Part shown: positions 23,048-34,575 of the stretch, one piece after another | Position numbering within the stretch: position 1 is the stretch's first letter | Layout of the letters: each line of letters starts with the position of its first letter | Assembly (NCBI RefSeq): GCF_022539505.1 | Contig: NC_061508.1 | Span: 345,787,484 to 345,851,483 of the forward strand | Reading direction: 5' to 3' | Length of the DNA stretch: 64,000 nt | Origin: Lolium rigidum | Lineage: Eukaryota > Streptophyta > Magnoliopsida > Poales > Poaceae | Translations under genes and position numbers: made by a program | The notes under the pieces: model-generated | What the model saw: only the letters and a program-made list of their open reading frames with translations | What the model was told of the DNA's origin: nothing | The model's database searches: none

Positions 23048-24042
23048 TCATAACAAGTGATAGTGCTCTTGTCCTGCTTGTTTGCAACGGGAATGGCATT
23101 GCTTCCGGTTCTGGGAGCGGTGTTGGTGTTGGTGTTGTTGTTGTTAGGGGCTCGGGGTGGAGCGCGGTTGTAGTTGTTGTTGTTGTTGTAGTTGTTGTTG
23201 TAGCCTCCCGGCTTGGAGTTTCCTCCACTCCGGTTCTGATAACCGGGGCGAGAGTTCTGCATCGGGGGTTTGTTGTTTCTCGGAGTGAAACCTCCGCTTG
23301 AGCTAGGGCGAAACTTCTGGGGGTGGCTTGATCCACTTTGATTTGCCATGCGGCGCTTGCGGTTCTCATTGGCTTGGTTTAACTTGCCCTCCATCTGGAT
23401 GGCGGAGTCGACAAGGGCTTCGAGGTCGGCAAAGGGGATGTTGACGAGGACAGTTTGCATCTCATCATGCAGTCCGTTCAGGAATCTCTCCTTCCTCTTC
23501 TCAACGGTGTCGGTCTCATCAGGGGCATACCTTGACAAGGTGAGAAACTTGTCGCGGTATTCGACCACCATCATGCGACCTTGTTTCAGCTCACGGAATT
23601 CATCCCTCATCTTCTTAATAAGACCCGGGGGTACATGGTACTTGCTGAACTTGAGTTTGAAATCCTCCCAAGTCATGAATTGACCTCCGTTCATGGCACG
23701 GGTGCTTGTCCACCAAGCGCGGGCTGGTCCAGCGAGATAGTGAGTGGCGAACAACACCTTCTCGTTGGCTTCCACTCCGGCTACCTCAAGATTGTTCTCC
23801 ACAGTCTGGAGCCAATCGTCGGCGTCGAGGGGTTCTTCGGTCTTGCTAAATACCGGAGGGTTGGTGTTTTGGAAGTTCTTGAGCTTGGACCCGGGGTGGT
23901 CATGATTTCCATGGCCTTGGTTGGCGATGTTCTGCAAGGCGATGAGGTTGGCTTGGCGCTCGGCTCTTTCGGTTTCCCGGTCTGCAAGCATGGTTTGCGT
24001 AAGTTGCGGCATCGCGTCGTTGGTGCGATTTGGAGGGGCCAT
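22732..24042 (-). CDS. T1 Gag
   Basis: ATG at 24042. The capsid region contains PPVFSKTEEPLDADDWLQ, AGPARAWWTS and FKLKFSKYHVPPGLIKKMRDEF, typical Retrotrans_gag blocks. An Asn/Arg/Gly-rich segment and one CCHC zinc knuckle CYECGVVGHYSNEC (about 23015-23057) follow. Gag packages element RNA in the particle. The structural part is intact, but the last ~50 residues are the wrong frame because a frameshift near 22860 throws it out of the protease frame. Confidence 0.9.
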   Translation of the reverse strand: MAPPNRTNDAMPQLTQTMLADRETERAERQANLIALQNIANQGHGNHDHPGSKLKNFQNTNPPVFSKTEEPLDADDWLQTVENNLEVAGVEANEKVLFATHYLAGPARAWWTSTRAMNGGQFMTWEDFKLKFSKYHVPPGLIKKMRDEFRELKQGRMMVVEYRDKFLTLSRYAPDETDTVEKRKERFLNGLHDEMQTVLVNIPFADLEALVDSAIQMEGKLNQANENRKRRMANQSGSSHPQKFRPSSSGGFTPRNNKPPMQNSRPGYQNRSGGNSKPGGYNNNYNNNNNYNRAPPRAPNNNNTNTNTAPRTGSNAIPVANKQDKSTITCYECGVVGHYSNECPKRLAKLAGNTAAPAQQQRRVSTGKKFAPNNPNNRNGRLYHMNAEEAQEAPRRCARVCFLSTTPLLECCLILEHLIPLSPKILHQPVKFNPSV

Positions 24043-24264
24043 CTGAAGATATAGAAGATCATGAGATAAGAGGGAACATTCTATGGTTCATTTTGGTTAA
24101 GTTTGAAAAACATTTGAAAACTTGTAATCTTTTCATGACAAACATATCATTCATTCATTCATGCAACACATAGTACAAACTACCACATACTCCAATGGTT
24201 TTAAGAACCATTCTCATGCTACGATACAAGGGACGGGATACAACTCACACCTACTATAAGTGAA

Positions 24265-25076
24265 CTAGTGCAAACTACTCCTCATCATCGATATCGATCG
24301 GGACGTAGTCGTCAGGTCCTTCCTCCAGGAACTCGTAGTCCTCCTCTCGGTGTTCTCGTCCTCCTCAAAGTCGTCGTCATCGCTCAGAAAGGCGTCTCCT
24401 CCCTGAATATCGATGCCTCCATCGTCATCCTCCAGCTGACGAATCTGATTCTCCTGGGCCTTGATAGTGGCCTCAAGTGACGCGATCCGGGCGCGAAGGC
24501 GACAAATCGTAGCGTCCTTCTTGGCACGCTGCTGGCGAAGGCTCCTGCGGTCGTTGTTGAGTAGCTTGATCGCCTCACCCTGCTCGGTGATGTGAGCATG
24601 GGTCTGGTTCGCGTAAGCGCGAGAGGCGTCGAGGTCCTTCTGAGTCTGGTAGAGCATGAAGTCCAGGTGCTCAGCATGGTGCCTCAACTCCGGGTGCGGC
24701 TGCAGCTCCATGGGCACTCCCGCGGCATCACGCCTCACAAGGTGGGCATAGCGCGAAGCGAGGATGCGCACCACGTTCTGTCCACAGAGGCGCGCAAGTG
24801 CCTCCTGTAGGCCACGTGCGAGTCCGTCGAGCCAGTTGCTCTCGCGGAAGGAGAAGAGGATCCTCTCAGAAGTGGGAGGCTCCATCTTTCCCTCAAGTCG
24901 GCAGTGATCACCCACTGCAACTCTCCTCCGGGCGTGTCGTCCAGCTGAACCTCGTGAAACTCGGGGTGTGGGCGCCCAAGGAAGTCAGAGACGGCGTTGA
25001 GGTCGTGCTCGAAGATCAAGCTTCCTCCGTTCCCAAGCTGGTAAAACTTGGTGTTGATGGCTTCATTCAGCGCCAT
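24265..25076 (-). pseudogene. T1 extra ORF upstream of gag (coiled coil, acidic tail)
   Basis: Between PBS and gag lies an additional reading frame starting at ATG 25076 (MALNEAINTKFYQLGNGGSL). It runs to about 24890, then continues one frame over to 24265. The second part has a long heptad-rich stretch (ASRAYANQTHAHITEQGEAI, then RLRARIASLEATIKAQENQI) and an acidic tail (DGGIDIQGGDAFLSDDDDF). I do not recognise the family. It has the codon-like texture of a protein and no pol-like motifs. One frameshift near 24890, and possibly one near 24350, break it. It could be an accessory protein or a second gag-like product. Confidence 0.6.
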
Positions 25077-25287
25077 CTGAAAGAGAATTGGATGAGTAAG
25101 TTAGAGAGTGCAAAGTGTGGCAAAATTTTTAGTTGAGTCAAATAAGATAGAACATGATTCATCATATTTTGGCAAAGTCTCCAAGACAAGAGTGTAGAAA
25201 TTTTTCACAAATAGTTTCTTTCATTTGATTTTAAAGTTAAGTTTTTCAGAACGCCCATTCTAACTAAGGTCTTCTAAGGTCAAACAA

Positions 25288-25301
25288 TGGCTCTGATACC
25301 A
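25288..25301 (-). promoter_or_regulatory. T1 primer-binding site (tRNA-iMet)
   Basis: Minus strand TGGTATCAGAGCCA, complementary to the 3' end of plant initiator tRNA-Met, lies three bases inside the 5' LTR (25305). Confidence 0.93.
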
Positions 25302-25304
25302 ACT

Positions 25305-28300
25305 TGTCAACACCCGGATTTTTAAGTCCGAATGCCTATTATGTCATACATCGCAATCCCGGGAATATTGTTGTTGCGAGGCATAATAGTTAAGTATCAC
25401 GATCATCATTCATTACAAACCATAAGTCTTACAAATTTGGAATCACATGATCCATATTACACGAATAGTTGATCTATTGATCAACGAACAAACACAAGTT
25501 CACAGTTCAACATAGCGGAAGCGTAAGATACAAGGACTCTCTAGTCCACAGGCCAACGCTTGACGTCAGAAAGCGCTTAGTTGTCGTAGGCGTCCTGCTG
25601 ATCATCTCCTTGGTCGTCTTCATACTCTGGCCATTTGAATAGCCAGGGACAAAGCCGTGAGTACGTTGAGTACTCGCAAACTAATACTAATGTAAGTGCT
25701 AGACATTCTAGTAGGGCTTGCTAAGCTCTAGTTTATTTGCATAAAGCTAGTTTTAGTTCACAAAGTTTTGAGAAAAGCTTACTCAAGTGCTAACTAACTC
25801 AAGTGGGAACATTAGTGTCATTCCCACCATTCAAGTGGTGATTTCAATTCAATCCACCACAAGTCATTTTACCATCATCCTTCTCAACCTTATTTTCAAA
25901 GATATGACATCGGAAACTGTATGGCCTTTCCAACCGTCCGTAACCGTGGATGCGGCTATTCGAATAGGTTTACACTCTGCAGAGGTTGCACACTTGTGCC
26001 ACAACATTTGATTTCATCCGTCGGGATTTCCCCGAATCATCGTAACACAGTACGCGGATCATCAACCATAACCTTTCACTTACGAATCCTAGTATGAGCA
26101 CCTCTCCCCATGAGCTTGGCCTCCCGGTGAAGACAGATGGTCAGCTGGGAACTGCACAAGGCTTGGGCCGGACATTCACCTCATTTCGCATCAGATCATA
26201 TCGTTTCTTTTGTGGTAGAGGCAGCTTTCGGCATAACCCCGATGACGCTTGTTTAGAGGGAACCCATACTAAGACGCATAAACTTCCAGTTAAGCCCTAC
26301 CCATAATCAGGTATTGTGGGGGTACTTGATAATTGGAAAGGTATCGCATTCAAACCAACATCATGTTTTATCAAAAATCACCATCTTCTCTTGGTCATAT
26401 TCACCTTCAAAAGTCATTCAATGGAATGCATCTTCATTCCAAGGTTTCAAAATCCTTTCAAATTCACATGGTTCCCATCTAGAGTAGTCAAGTTTTAATT
26501 CATTAGCACTAGCTCTAATTCATGAGGGGTGCTAACTTGCTTTGCTTTGGGAAGACTAACTCCCTACTCTAGGACTCAACTTGTACTTTGACCAAAGTTA
26601 ACTATAAAAGTAACTCATTTGGAAAACAAGTAAAAACTTGTAAGGTAAAAACTTGGGATGGGTTCATATAAGAAAGGGTAAGAAACATGGTGCCTTGCCC
26701 CAAGGGGGCTTTGCACTTTGTAAGAATATTTAGCTTGCATTGGTAGTAGCTTGCCTTGGTAGTTCTCAAGCTGTTCCTCCTCCTCCTCTTGGTAGCAACT
26801 TTCTTCTTCGCGTACTCTCCAGGTGCTACCGTCTAAATTGGAATACGAGTATAATTACTCACGAATTCAATGGCTATTCCATACATCACAAATAAACACA
26901 CAAACTACTCTATGCACACAAAATAAATAAACTAGGGTGCATGGGTTGTGGGGTTTAAATAGAATTTGTATTCCATATGTAAATGATAGTTTCCATAGGG
27001 TTCTTGAGAAATAATTTCCTCTCATTGAAATCTTCTTAAGATTTAATTTCTCAAACAATCATGGATGAACTCATATTGACGTAAGTCCAATGTTCATCAT
27101 CATCATTTGGGAAAATGATTTAAATGAGGTGGATCACCTCATACTATTTAAATAACACTATATTTGATTTAAATCTCAAGTAATTCATATAAGAGAGTTT
27201 GGGACCAGGGGTCCAAACATCCCATGAATTCATGTGAGACAAGTTTAAATGAAGTGTAAGACTTCACACCATTTAACTTTAATAGTTTTGGACAATATCA
27301 ACTAGTTAAACTAGCCATAATATCCATTCATTAAACCATGGCATGATCATACAAAGTGACCACACCATTTTATTGCATAAACAATTAGTGTAAGTCAAAT
27401 GTGAGCTATTAGAGTTGGAATTAACTTAATATCTATTTTGGTTGATTTTTAAGAATTATTTGAATAGGGAAAAGTCCCTGTCTTGTTATTTTTGTCACAT
27501 TAATTCTACAAAGAATTTGACCATGAGGCCAGTGGCATGTTGTAGAGAATTTCAGTGGCTTTCTAACAACATAAAATTCACTAAGTTTGGTTTAGCCAAT
27601 TTGAAATGGTTGAATTTCAAATTGGAGGCAGTATTCAAATAGATTTGTAATTAATTAAACTGGTTTTGAATTTAACAGGCCGGCGGGAAAACTAGTTGGG
27701 CCAAACGATTTGAAAACGGCCCGAGCCAGCCCACCACGGTCCAGTACCGCGCGGGCTGCCTGACAGGGTGGGGTCCGCCTGTCAGCGGCTCATAACGTCC
27801 GAATCGGTACGTTTTAATGTGGGATGTTGGATTAGACTGGGATCGGACGGCGCTGGTGCGTCGTCTTCTCCGGCGAGGGGCAGAGAGGTTGGCGGCGAGG
27901 GTAGGGGGTCGGAGAGCTCACCGCGGCTCCAGCAAGGTATGGCAGTGTGCGTGAGGTAGATGTGGATGACGGCGAAGCAGCTGGTAGCAGTGGCGGAGCT
28001 CGAGGTGGCCTGGATCAATGGCGATTTCTCCAGGGCTTCCGCGGCTCCGAGCTTGCGATTGGCCTTGCTCCGGTGATGATCGAGGTGGCTAACGGTGAGA
28101 GGTGAAGTGGTGAAGGGTGGGGAGTGAGGTGGTGTGCTCAGTTGCTTCCAGGGAACCTCCTATTTATAGGATTGAGAGAGGGTGGCGGGGCAGTGGCAAG
28201 GTCGACCATGGCACGGCTTCTCCGGCGGCTGGTCGAGCTAGGCGTGGTCATGGCGATGCTCTACGTGTCCAGGCGATGCGTTTGGCGGCGACAGCGCGGT

Positions 28301-29618
28301 CGGGGGAGGCTTGGTTGGGTCGCATTGCTTCCACGACGGCCGCGGCGCGTACGGGAACATGCTGTCGTCTCCGGCGCCGGCGGTCACGGGTTGGGGCTGG
28401 GCGCGTGTCTGGTGGCGTCGCGGTGTCACTGCGGTGCTCAACGCGTTCACAGGGGGTCCAGGGCGTGAGCGGAGTGGCTGTGCGGCGCGTGGCCAGTGCG
28501 CATCCATGGCGCGCATGGTCGCGACGCGAGCGGCATCCCGGGGCGACCAGGGCACGCGATCTCCGGCGAGTCTACGTCGGCTACGGCGAGCTGGTGGGTG
28601 CTAGGCGAGGTAGATGCGTACGGTGGCGACGTTGGACACCAGGGCCAGTGTAGAGAAGCAATGGAGAGAGGGGGAGGTGGTCGGGCTCGGGCGACATGGC
28701 CGGCATGGCCATGTCTAGCCTTGCTCCTCCTCTCCCTAGGGTTTCTATGTTGCCATTAAGGGTGAAAGGGGGCAGGGGAACCATTTGGGGTAGTGTAGTG
28801 TAGGTTGGGTGTGTATAGAACACTATTTCAAATAGTGTCAAATAGTGCCATATTTTGCAATTTGCAAAATTCTCCAAATTTGAATTAATTCAAAAAGTGA
28901 AAGTTTTTGAAATGTGAGTGTTGAGATAAGTTGTAAATGACCAGAGGTGATTGGAGGTGGTGGTGGAAAAATTTGAATTCAAAGATTTGCAAAAATGGCT
29001 AAGTGGAGATTGTTGCACTTGTTAAAATGTTACAACTTTGGATGAGCATAGCTATTGATCAAGGATGAATTTGGCAGGGTGATCTTCATCAAAGTTGTTC
29101 ACCTTGATGTTGACTTTGAAATGGTGAAAAGATTTAGCAAGAATTGGTTTGGGAAAATTGAATTGCAGGGGCTCAAAGTGGTGATCAGACTATAAATTTC
29201 AGTTTCGGCCATTATCATATGTGAGTGGGAATTGTGTTTGAATTTCATTTGAATTGTGCAACCTTGGTTCCAAAAGTTGTAATAAGGGTTTAATAACATT
29301 ATTCAACTAGTGGTGAAGACCAAATAGGTCTAGGGTCAAAATTTATAAAAATGCCATAGGGCATATGTGGGGGTTTTTAGGGTTTTGCCTTTTATGGATT
29401 TTTCTTCCTCTTTGATTTATTTGGTTGGTGATCTTCCCATGATCACACTAGGGTTTTAGAGTATAGCTAATACAAGTAAGAGCAATCATCATGGCATATC
29501 ACTCAAATGCACAAGTCCTATGCATGGTACTATATGCAAAAGAAAAGTTTTTGTTGGTTTGAAATTTTGCTTTCTGGAATTCTCTAACTTTCTTTTTATT
29601 GAAATTTGGGGTGTTACA
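25305..29618 (-). repeat. T1 5' LTR
   Basis: A 4314-bp copy matching 15162-19477 almost throughout. Because the element is on the minus strand this is the promoter-bearing LTR; the TATA motif is at 28161-28168. It places U3 at about 1.4 kb (29618 to ~28165) and R plus U5 at about 2.8 kb. Confidence 0.95.
28161..28168 (-). promoter_or_regulatory. TATA box of T1 5' LTR
   Basis: Minus-strand TATAAATA within CCTATAAATAGG, embedded in GC-rich sequence. Transcription would start about 30 bases to the left and run through the interior. Confidence 0.55.
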
Positions 29619-29623
29619 ATACT

Positions 29624-32130
29624 ATTTGTAAAGCATATGTAGTGAATGCAGCGATCAAAACAATGTATATGACATGAGTAAACAAGTGAATCATATAGAA
29701 AAGACTTTTCATGAATAGTACTTTAAGACAAGCATCAATAAGTCTTGCATAAGAGTTAACTCATAAAGCAATAATTCATAGTAAAAGGTATTGAAGCAAC
29801 ACAAAAGAAGATTAAGTTTCAGCGGTTGCTTTCAACTTGTAACATGTATATCTCATGGATATTGTCAACATAGAGTAATATAATAAGTGCAATATGCAAG
29901 TATGTAGGAATCAATGCACAGTTCACACAAGTGTTTGCTTCTTGAGGTGGAGAGAAATAGGTGAACTCGACTCAACAATAAAAGTAAAAGAATGGTCCTT
30001 CAAAGAGGAAAGCATCGATTGCTATATTTGTGCTAGAGCTTTTATTTTGAAAACATAAAGAGAGCATAAAAATAAAGTTTTGAGAGGTGTATGTTGTTGT
30101 CAACGAATGGTAGCGGGTACTCTAACCCCTTGCCGTACAAACCTTCAAAGAGCGGCTCCCATTTTATTTTATTTTTGGATGGCACTCTTTCCAACCTTTC
30201 TTTCATAAACCATGGCTAACCGAATCCTCGGGTGCCTGCCAACAATCTCATACCATGAAGGAGTGTCTTTTTATTTTAGTTTTATTATGATGACACTCCT
30301 CCCCACCTTTGCTTTCTCAAGCCATGGCTAACCGAATCCTTCGGGTGCCGTCCAACAATCACATACCATGGAGGAGTGTCTATTTAGATTAATTAATTTG
30401 GGACTGGGAATCCCATTGCCAGCTCTTTTTGCAAAATTATTGGATAAGCGGATGAAGCCACTAGTCCATTGGTGAAAGTTGCCCAACAAGATTGAAAGAT
30501 AAACACCACATACTTCCTCATGAGCTATAAAACATTGACACAAATCAGAGGTGATAAATTTTGAATTGTTTAAAGGTAGCACTCAAGCAATTTACTTTGG
30601 AATGGCAGGAAATACCATGTAGTAGGTAGGTATGGTGGACACAAATGGCATAGTGTTGTTTGGCTCAAGGATTTGGATGCATGAGAAGTATTCCCTCTCG
30701 ATACAAGGTTTAGGCTAGCAAGGTTGTTTGAAGCAAACACAAGCACGAACTAGTACAGCAAAACTCACATAAAAGACATATTACAAGCATTATAAGACTA
30801 TACATCGTCTTCCTTGTTGTTCAAACACCTCACTAGAAAATATCTAGACTCTAGAGAAACCACTCATGCAAACCAAATTTTAACAAGCTCTATGTATTTC
30901 TTCACTAATAGGTGCAAAGTATATGATGCAAGAGCTTAAACATGAGCACAACAATTGCCAAATATCACATTACCCAAGACATTATAGCAATTACTACATG
31001 TATTATTTTCCAATTCCAACCATATAACAATTTAACGAAGAAGAAACTTCGCCATGAATACTAAAAGCTAAGAACACATGTGTTCATATGCAACAGCGGA
31101 GCGTGTCTCTCTCCCACACAAGCATGATGTAATCCAATTTATTCAAACAAAAACAAAAATAAAAGCATACAGACGCTCCAAGTAAAGCACATAAGATGTG
31201 ACCGAATAAAAATATAGTTTCAAGAGAAGGAACCTGATAATTTGTCGATGAAGAAGGGGATGCCTTGGGCATCCCCAAGCTTAGACACTTGAGTCTTCTT
31301 GAAATATGCAGGGGTGAACCACCGGGGCATCCCCAAGCTTAGACTTTTCACTCTTCTTGATCATAGTATATCATCCTCCTCTCTTGACCCTTGAAAACTT
31401 CCTCCACACCAAACTTAGAACAACTCATTAGAGGGTTAGTGCACAATCAAAAACTCACATGTTCAGAGATGACACAATCATTCTTAACACTTCTGGACAT
31501 TGCTCAAAGCTACTGAAAGTCAATGGAATCGAAATATCCATCGAACATAACAAAACAGGCAATGCGAAATAAAAGGCAGAATCTGTCAAAAGCAGAACAG
31601 TTCGTATTGACGAATTTTATCGAGGCACCAGACTTGCTCAAATGAAAATGCTCAAATTGAATGAAAGTTGCGTACATATCTGAGGATCACTCACGTAAAT
31701 TAGCATAATTTTCTGAGTTACCTACAGAGAAGTTTGCCGAGATTTGTGACAGCAAAGAAATCTGTTTCTGCGCAGTAATCCAAATCTAGTATGAACTTTA
31801 CTATCAACGACTTTACTTGGCACAACAAAACACTAAACTAAGATAAGGAGAGGTTGCTACAGTAGTAAACAACTTCCAAGACACAAATATAAAATAAAAT
31901 ACTGTAGCAAAATAACACATGGGTTATCTCCCAAGAAGTTCTTTCTTTATAGCCGTTAAGATGGGCTCAGCAGTTTTAATGATGCACTCGCAAGAAATAG
32001 TATTTGAAGCAAAAGAGAGCATCAAGAGGCAAATTCAAAACACATTTAAGCCTAACATGCTTCCTATGCATAGGAATCTTGTAAATAAACAAGTTCATGA
32101 AGAGCAAAGTAACAAGATCAGGAAGATAAA
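29624..32130 (-). other. A1 conserved 3' noncoding region
   Basis: Resumes A1 after T1. It is about 2.5 kb of AT-rich sequence without a gene, closely matching A2 (36836-39560), A3 (46602-49220) and, in the opposite orientation, A4 (55860-58450). It includes two internal AAGCTTGGGGATGC copies (31270-31283 and 31327-31340 on the minus strand), the hairpin GGGGATGCC-ttg-GGCATCCCC (31256-31276), and at its gene-proximal end the ttgggagataaccca hairpin (31917-31935). Conservation over a long noncoding stretch suggests packaging or replication signals. Confidence 0.75.
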
Positions 32131-32134
32131 ACAA

Positions 32135-32704
32135 TTATAGCTTCAAAAATTTCAGCACATAGAGAGGCATTTTAATAACATGAAAGTTTCTACAACCATA
32201 TTTTCCTCTCTCATAATAACTTTCAGAGGCATCATGAACAAACTCAACAATATAAGTATCACATAAAGCATTCTTATTCACATGCATAAAAGTATCATTA
32301 CTCTCCACATAAGCATAATCAATTTTATTAGATGTAGTGGGAGCAAATTCAATAAAGTAGCTATCATTATTATTCTCATCATCAAATATAGGAGGCATAT
32401 TGTAATCATAATCAATTTTATCCTCCATAACAGGCGGTACTAAAAGACCAATATCATCATAAATAGGAGGCAAACTATCATCAAAGTAAATTTTCTCCTC
32501 AATGCTTGGGGGACTAAAAAGATCATGAAAACCAGCTTCCCCAAGCTTAGAACTTTCTATATTATTATCAACAATGGTGTTCAAAGCGTTCATACTAATA
32601 TTACTACCAGCATGCAAATAAGATTCCATAGGTTTTTTAATTTTCGCATCAAACAATCCATGTTTTAAATCAGGAAATAGACTAAGAAGCTCATTCTTGT
32701 CCAT
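32135..32704 (-). CDS. A1 ORF: gag N-terminus joined to acidic/Tyr-rich tail
   Basis: A 189-residue frame starting at ATG 32704. The first ~60 residues (LFPDLKHGLFDAKIKKPMES, SKLGEAGF) match the N-terminus of A3 gag (51889 downward). The remainder is Asp/Asn/Tyr-rich (PPIYDD, NNNDSYFIEFAPTT, YIVEFVHDASESYYERGKYG) and matches the C-terminal tail in A2 and A3. The gag core and zinc knuckle are missing, so it is an internal deletion fusion. It ends ...LKFLKL-stop, but related codons (NLFIYKIPMHRK) continue after the stop. Function is unknown. Confidence 0.65.
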   Translation of the reverse strand: MDKNELLSLFPDLKHGLFDAKIKKPMESYLHAGSNISMNALNTIVDNNIESSKLGEAGFHDLFSPPSIEEKIYFDDSLPPIYDDIGLLVPPVMEDKIDYDYNMPPIFDDENNNDSYFIEFAPTTSNKIDYAYVESNDTFMHVNKNALCDTYIVEFVHDASESYYERGKYGCRNFHVIKMPLYVLKFLKL

Positions 32705-32837
32705 TATGCCAAACTAGTGTAAACAAGAAACAAAAAGATGCAATTGCAGGATCTAAAGGAAATAGCTTTGAGTACTTACAATGGCGAAAATAGCTTAGTA
32801 GCCGAGATCCGGAGTGTGAGTACCTTTTACCTTTCCT

Positions 32838-32854
32838 CCCCGGCAACGGCGCCG
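32838..32854 (-). promoter_or_regulatory. A1 primer-binding site (tRNA-Asp)
   Basis: Minus strand CGGCGCCGTTGCCGGGG, one base different from the TGGCGCCGTTGCCGGGG complement of plant tRNA-Asp. It lies 11 bases inside the 5' LTR, the spacing seen in A2-A4. Confidence 0.8.
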
Positions 32855-32865
32855 TGAAAATAGCT

Positions 32866-34570
32866 TGATGTCTACGCCCCTCCTTTTCCCGTAGACGGTG
32901 TTGGGCCTCCAAGAGCAGAGGTTTGTAGGACAGCAGCAAGTTTTCCCTTAAGTGGATCACCCAAGGTTTATCGAACTCAGGGAGGAAGAGGTCAAAGATA
33001 TCCCTCTCATGCAACCCTGCAACCACAAAGCAAGAAGTCTCTTGTGTCCCCAACACACCTAATAGGTGCACTAGTTCGGCGAAGAGATAGTGAAATACAG
33101 GTGGTATGAATATATATGAAGCGGTGGCAACGGCACCGTAAAAGTGCTTTGCCCATGACAGTAAACAAGCAGTAGTAACGCAGCAGTAGTAACGCAGTAA
33201 AACAGTAAACAAGCAGCGATAGCAATATTTAGGAACAAGGCCTAGGGATCAGACTTTCACTAGTGGACACTCTCAACTTGATCACATAACAGAATAGATA
33301 AATGCATACTCTACACTCTTGTTGGATGATGAACACCATTGCGTAGGATTACACGAACCCTCAATGCCGGAGTTAACAAGCTCCACAATTCAATGTTCAT
33401 ATTTAAATAACCTTAGAGTGCATGAAAGATCAATTCGACTAAACCAAGTACTAACATAGTATGCACACTCTGTCACCTTCATACTATGTAGGAGGAATAG
33501 ATCACATCAATACCATCATAGCAATAGTTAACTTCATAATCTACAAGAGATCATAATCATAGCCTACGCCAAGTACTAACACGGATGCACACACTCGTCA
33601 CCATTACACCGTGCGGGAGGAATAAAACTACTTTAATAACATCACTAGAGTAGCACATAGATAAATTGTGATACAAAACACATTGCAATCATAAAGAGAT
33701 ATAAATAAGCACTTCACTATGCCATTCATAACGGTGAATAAGTATTACGTGAAATATAGCCTAAGAGACCCACACGGTGCACACTGTCACCTTTACACAC
33801 GTGGGACAAGGAGTCTCCGGAGATCACATAAGTAAAATTCACTTGACTAGCATAATGACATCTAGATTACAAGCATCATCATATGAATCTCAATCATGTA
33901 AGCAGCTCATGAGATTATTGTATTGAAGTACATAGGAGAGAGATTAACCACATAGCTACCGGTACAGCCCCGAGCCTCGATGGAGAACTACTCCCTCCTC
34001 ATGGGAGCAAGCAGCGGTGATGAAGATGGCGGTGGAGATGGCAGCGGTGTCGATGGAGAAGCCTTCTGGGGCACTTTCCCGTTCCGGCGGCGTGCCGGAA
34101 CGGAGACTCCTGTCCCCAGCATCTTGGCTTCGCGATGGCGGTGGCTCGGAAGGTTTCGTGGGTTTCGTCGAACGTGATAGGGTTTTCGCGACGGAGACTT
34201 TAAATAGGCGGAAGGGCAGCCTCGGAGGGGCCCGGGGCCACCACACCATAGGGCGGCGCGGCCCCCTCCGGCCGCGCCGGTGGTAGTGTGGTGCCCCGGG
34301 GCTTCCCTCCGGCGGCTCTCGGTGTTCCGGATGCTTCCGGGCAAAATAGGAACCCGGGCGTTGATTTCGTCCGATTCCGAGAATATTTCGTTACTAGGAT
34401 TTCTGAAACCAAAAACAGCAGAAAACAGGAACTGACACTTCAGACATCTTGTTAATAGGTTAGTTCCAGAAAATGCACGAATATGACATAAAGTGTGCAT
34501 AAAACATGTAGATATCATCAATAATGTGGCATGGAACACAAGAAATTATCGATACGTCGGAGACGTATTA
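32866..34570 (-). repeat. A1 5' LTR
   Basis: A 1705-bp partner of 13356-15067. The outer terminus is GTATTA instead of GTATCA (one transition). A TATA-like cctatttaaag motif occurs on the minus strand near 34195-34208, about 370 bp from the outer end. Confidence 0.93.
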
Positions 34571-34575
34571 TACCG

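Larger units (their letters stand above)
15162..29618 (-). mobile_element. T1: chromodomain Ty3/Gypsy element (Tekay-like), 14.5 kb
   Basis: This complete element is flanked by the 5-bp duplication atact (15157-15161 and 29619-29623). The undisturbed target gatcatactattgtaaag is readable in A2 at 36925. LTRs are 15162-19477 (4316 bp) and 25305-29618 (4314 bp), both TGTCAACACC to GGTGTTACA. By eye they differ at roughly 40 positions, near 1%. The interior (19478-25304) carries, on the minus strand, an extra coiled-coil ORF, gag with CCHC, protease, RT, RNase H, integrase and a C-terminal chromodomain, which places it in the chromovirus (Tekay/Del-like) group. Several frameshifts disrupt the proteins. 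Confidence 0.95.
13356..34570 (-). mobile_element. A1: non-autonomous Athila-like LTR retrotransposon, split by T1
   Basis: The flanks are a perfect 5-bp duplication taccg (13351-13355 and 34571-34575). LTRs are 13356-15067 (1712 bp) and 32866-34570 (1705 bp), running TGATGTCTACGCC to GGAGACGTATCA (the right copy has GTATTA). Removing T1 and its duplicated atact leaves about 6.75 kb. The PBS resembles tRNA-Asp and lies left of 32866, so transcription runs leftward. The interior (15068-15161 plus 29624-32865) has one short ORF and about 2.5 kb of conserved noncoding sequence, with no protease, RT or integrase. It therefore needed enzymes from another element. Confidence 0.93.

Noticed and set aside
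22891..23301. Plus-strand frame rich in Val and Gly
   Set aside because: It is the shadow of the Asn/Thr-rich codon repeats in the T1 gag on the opposite strand.
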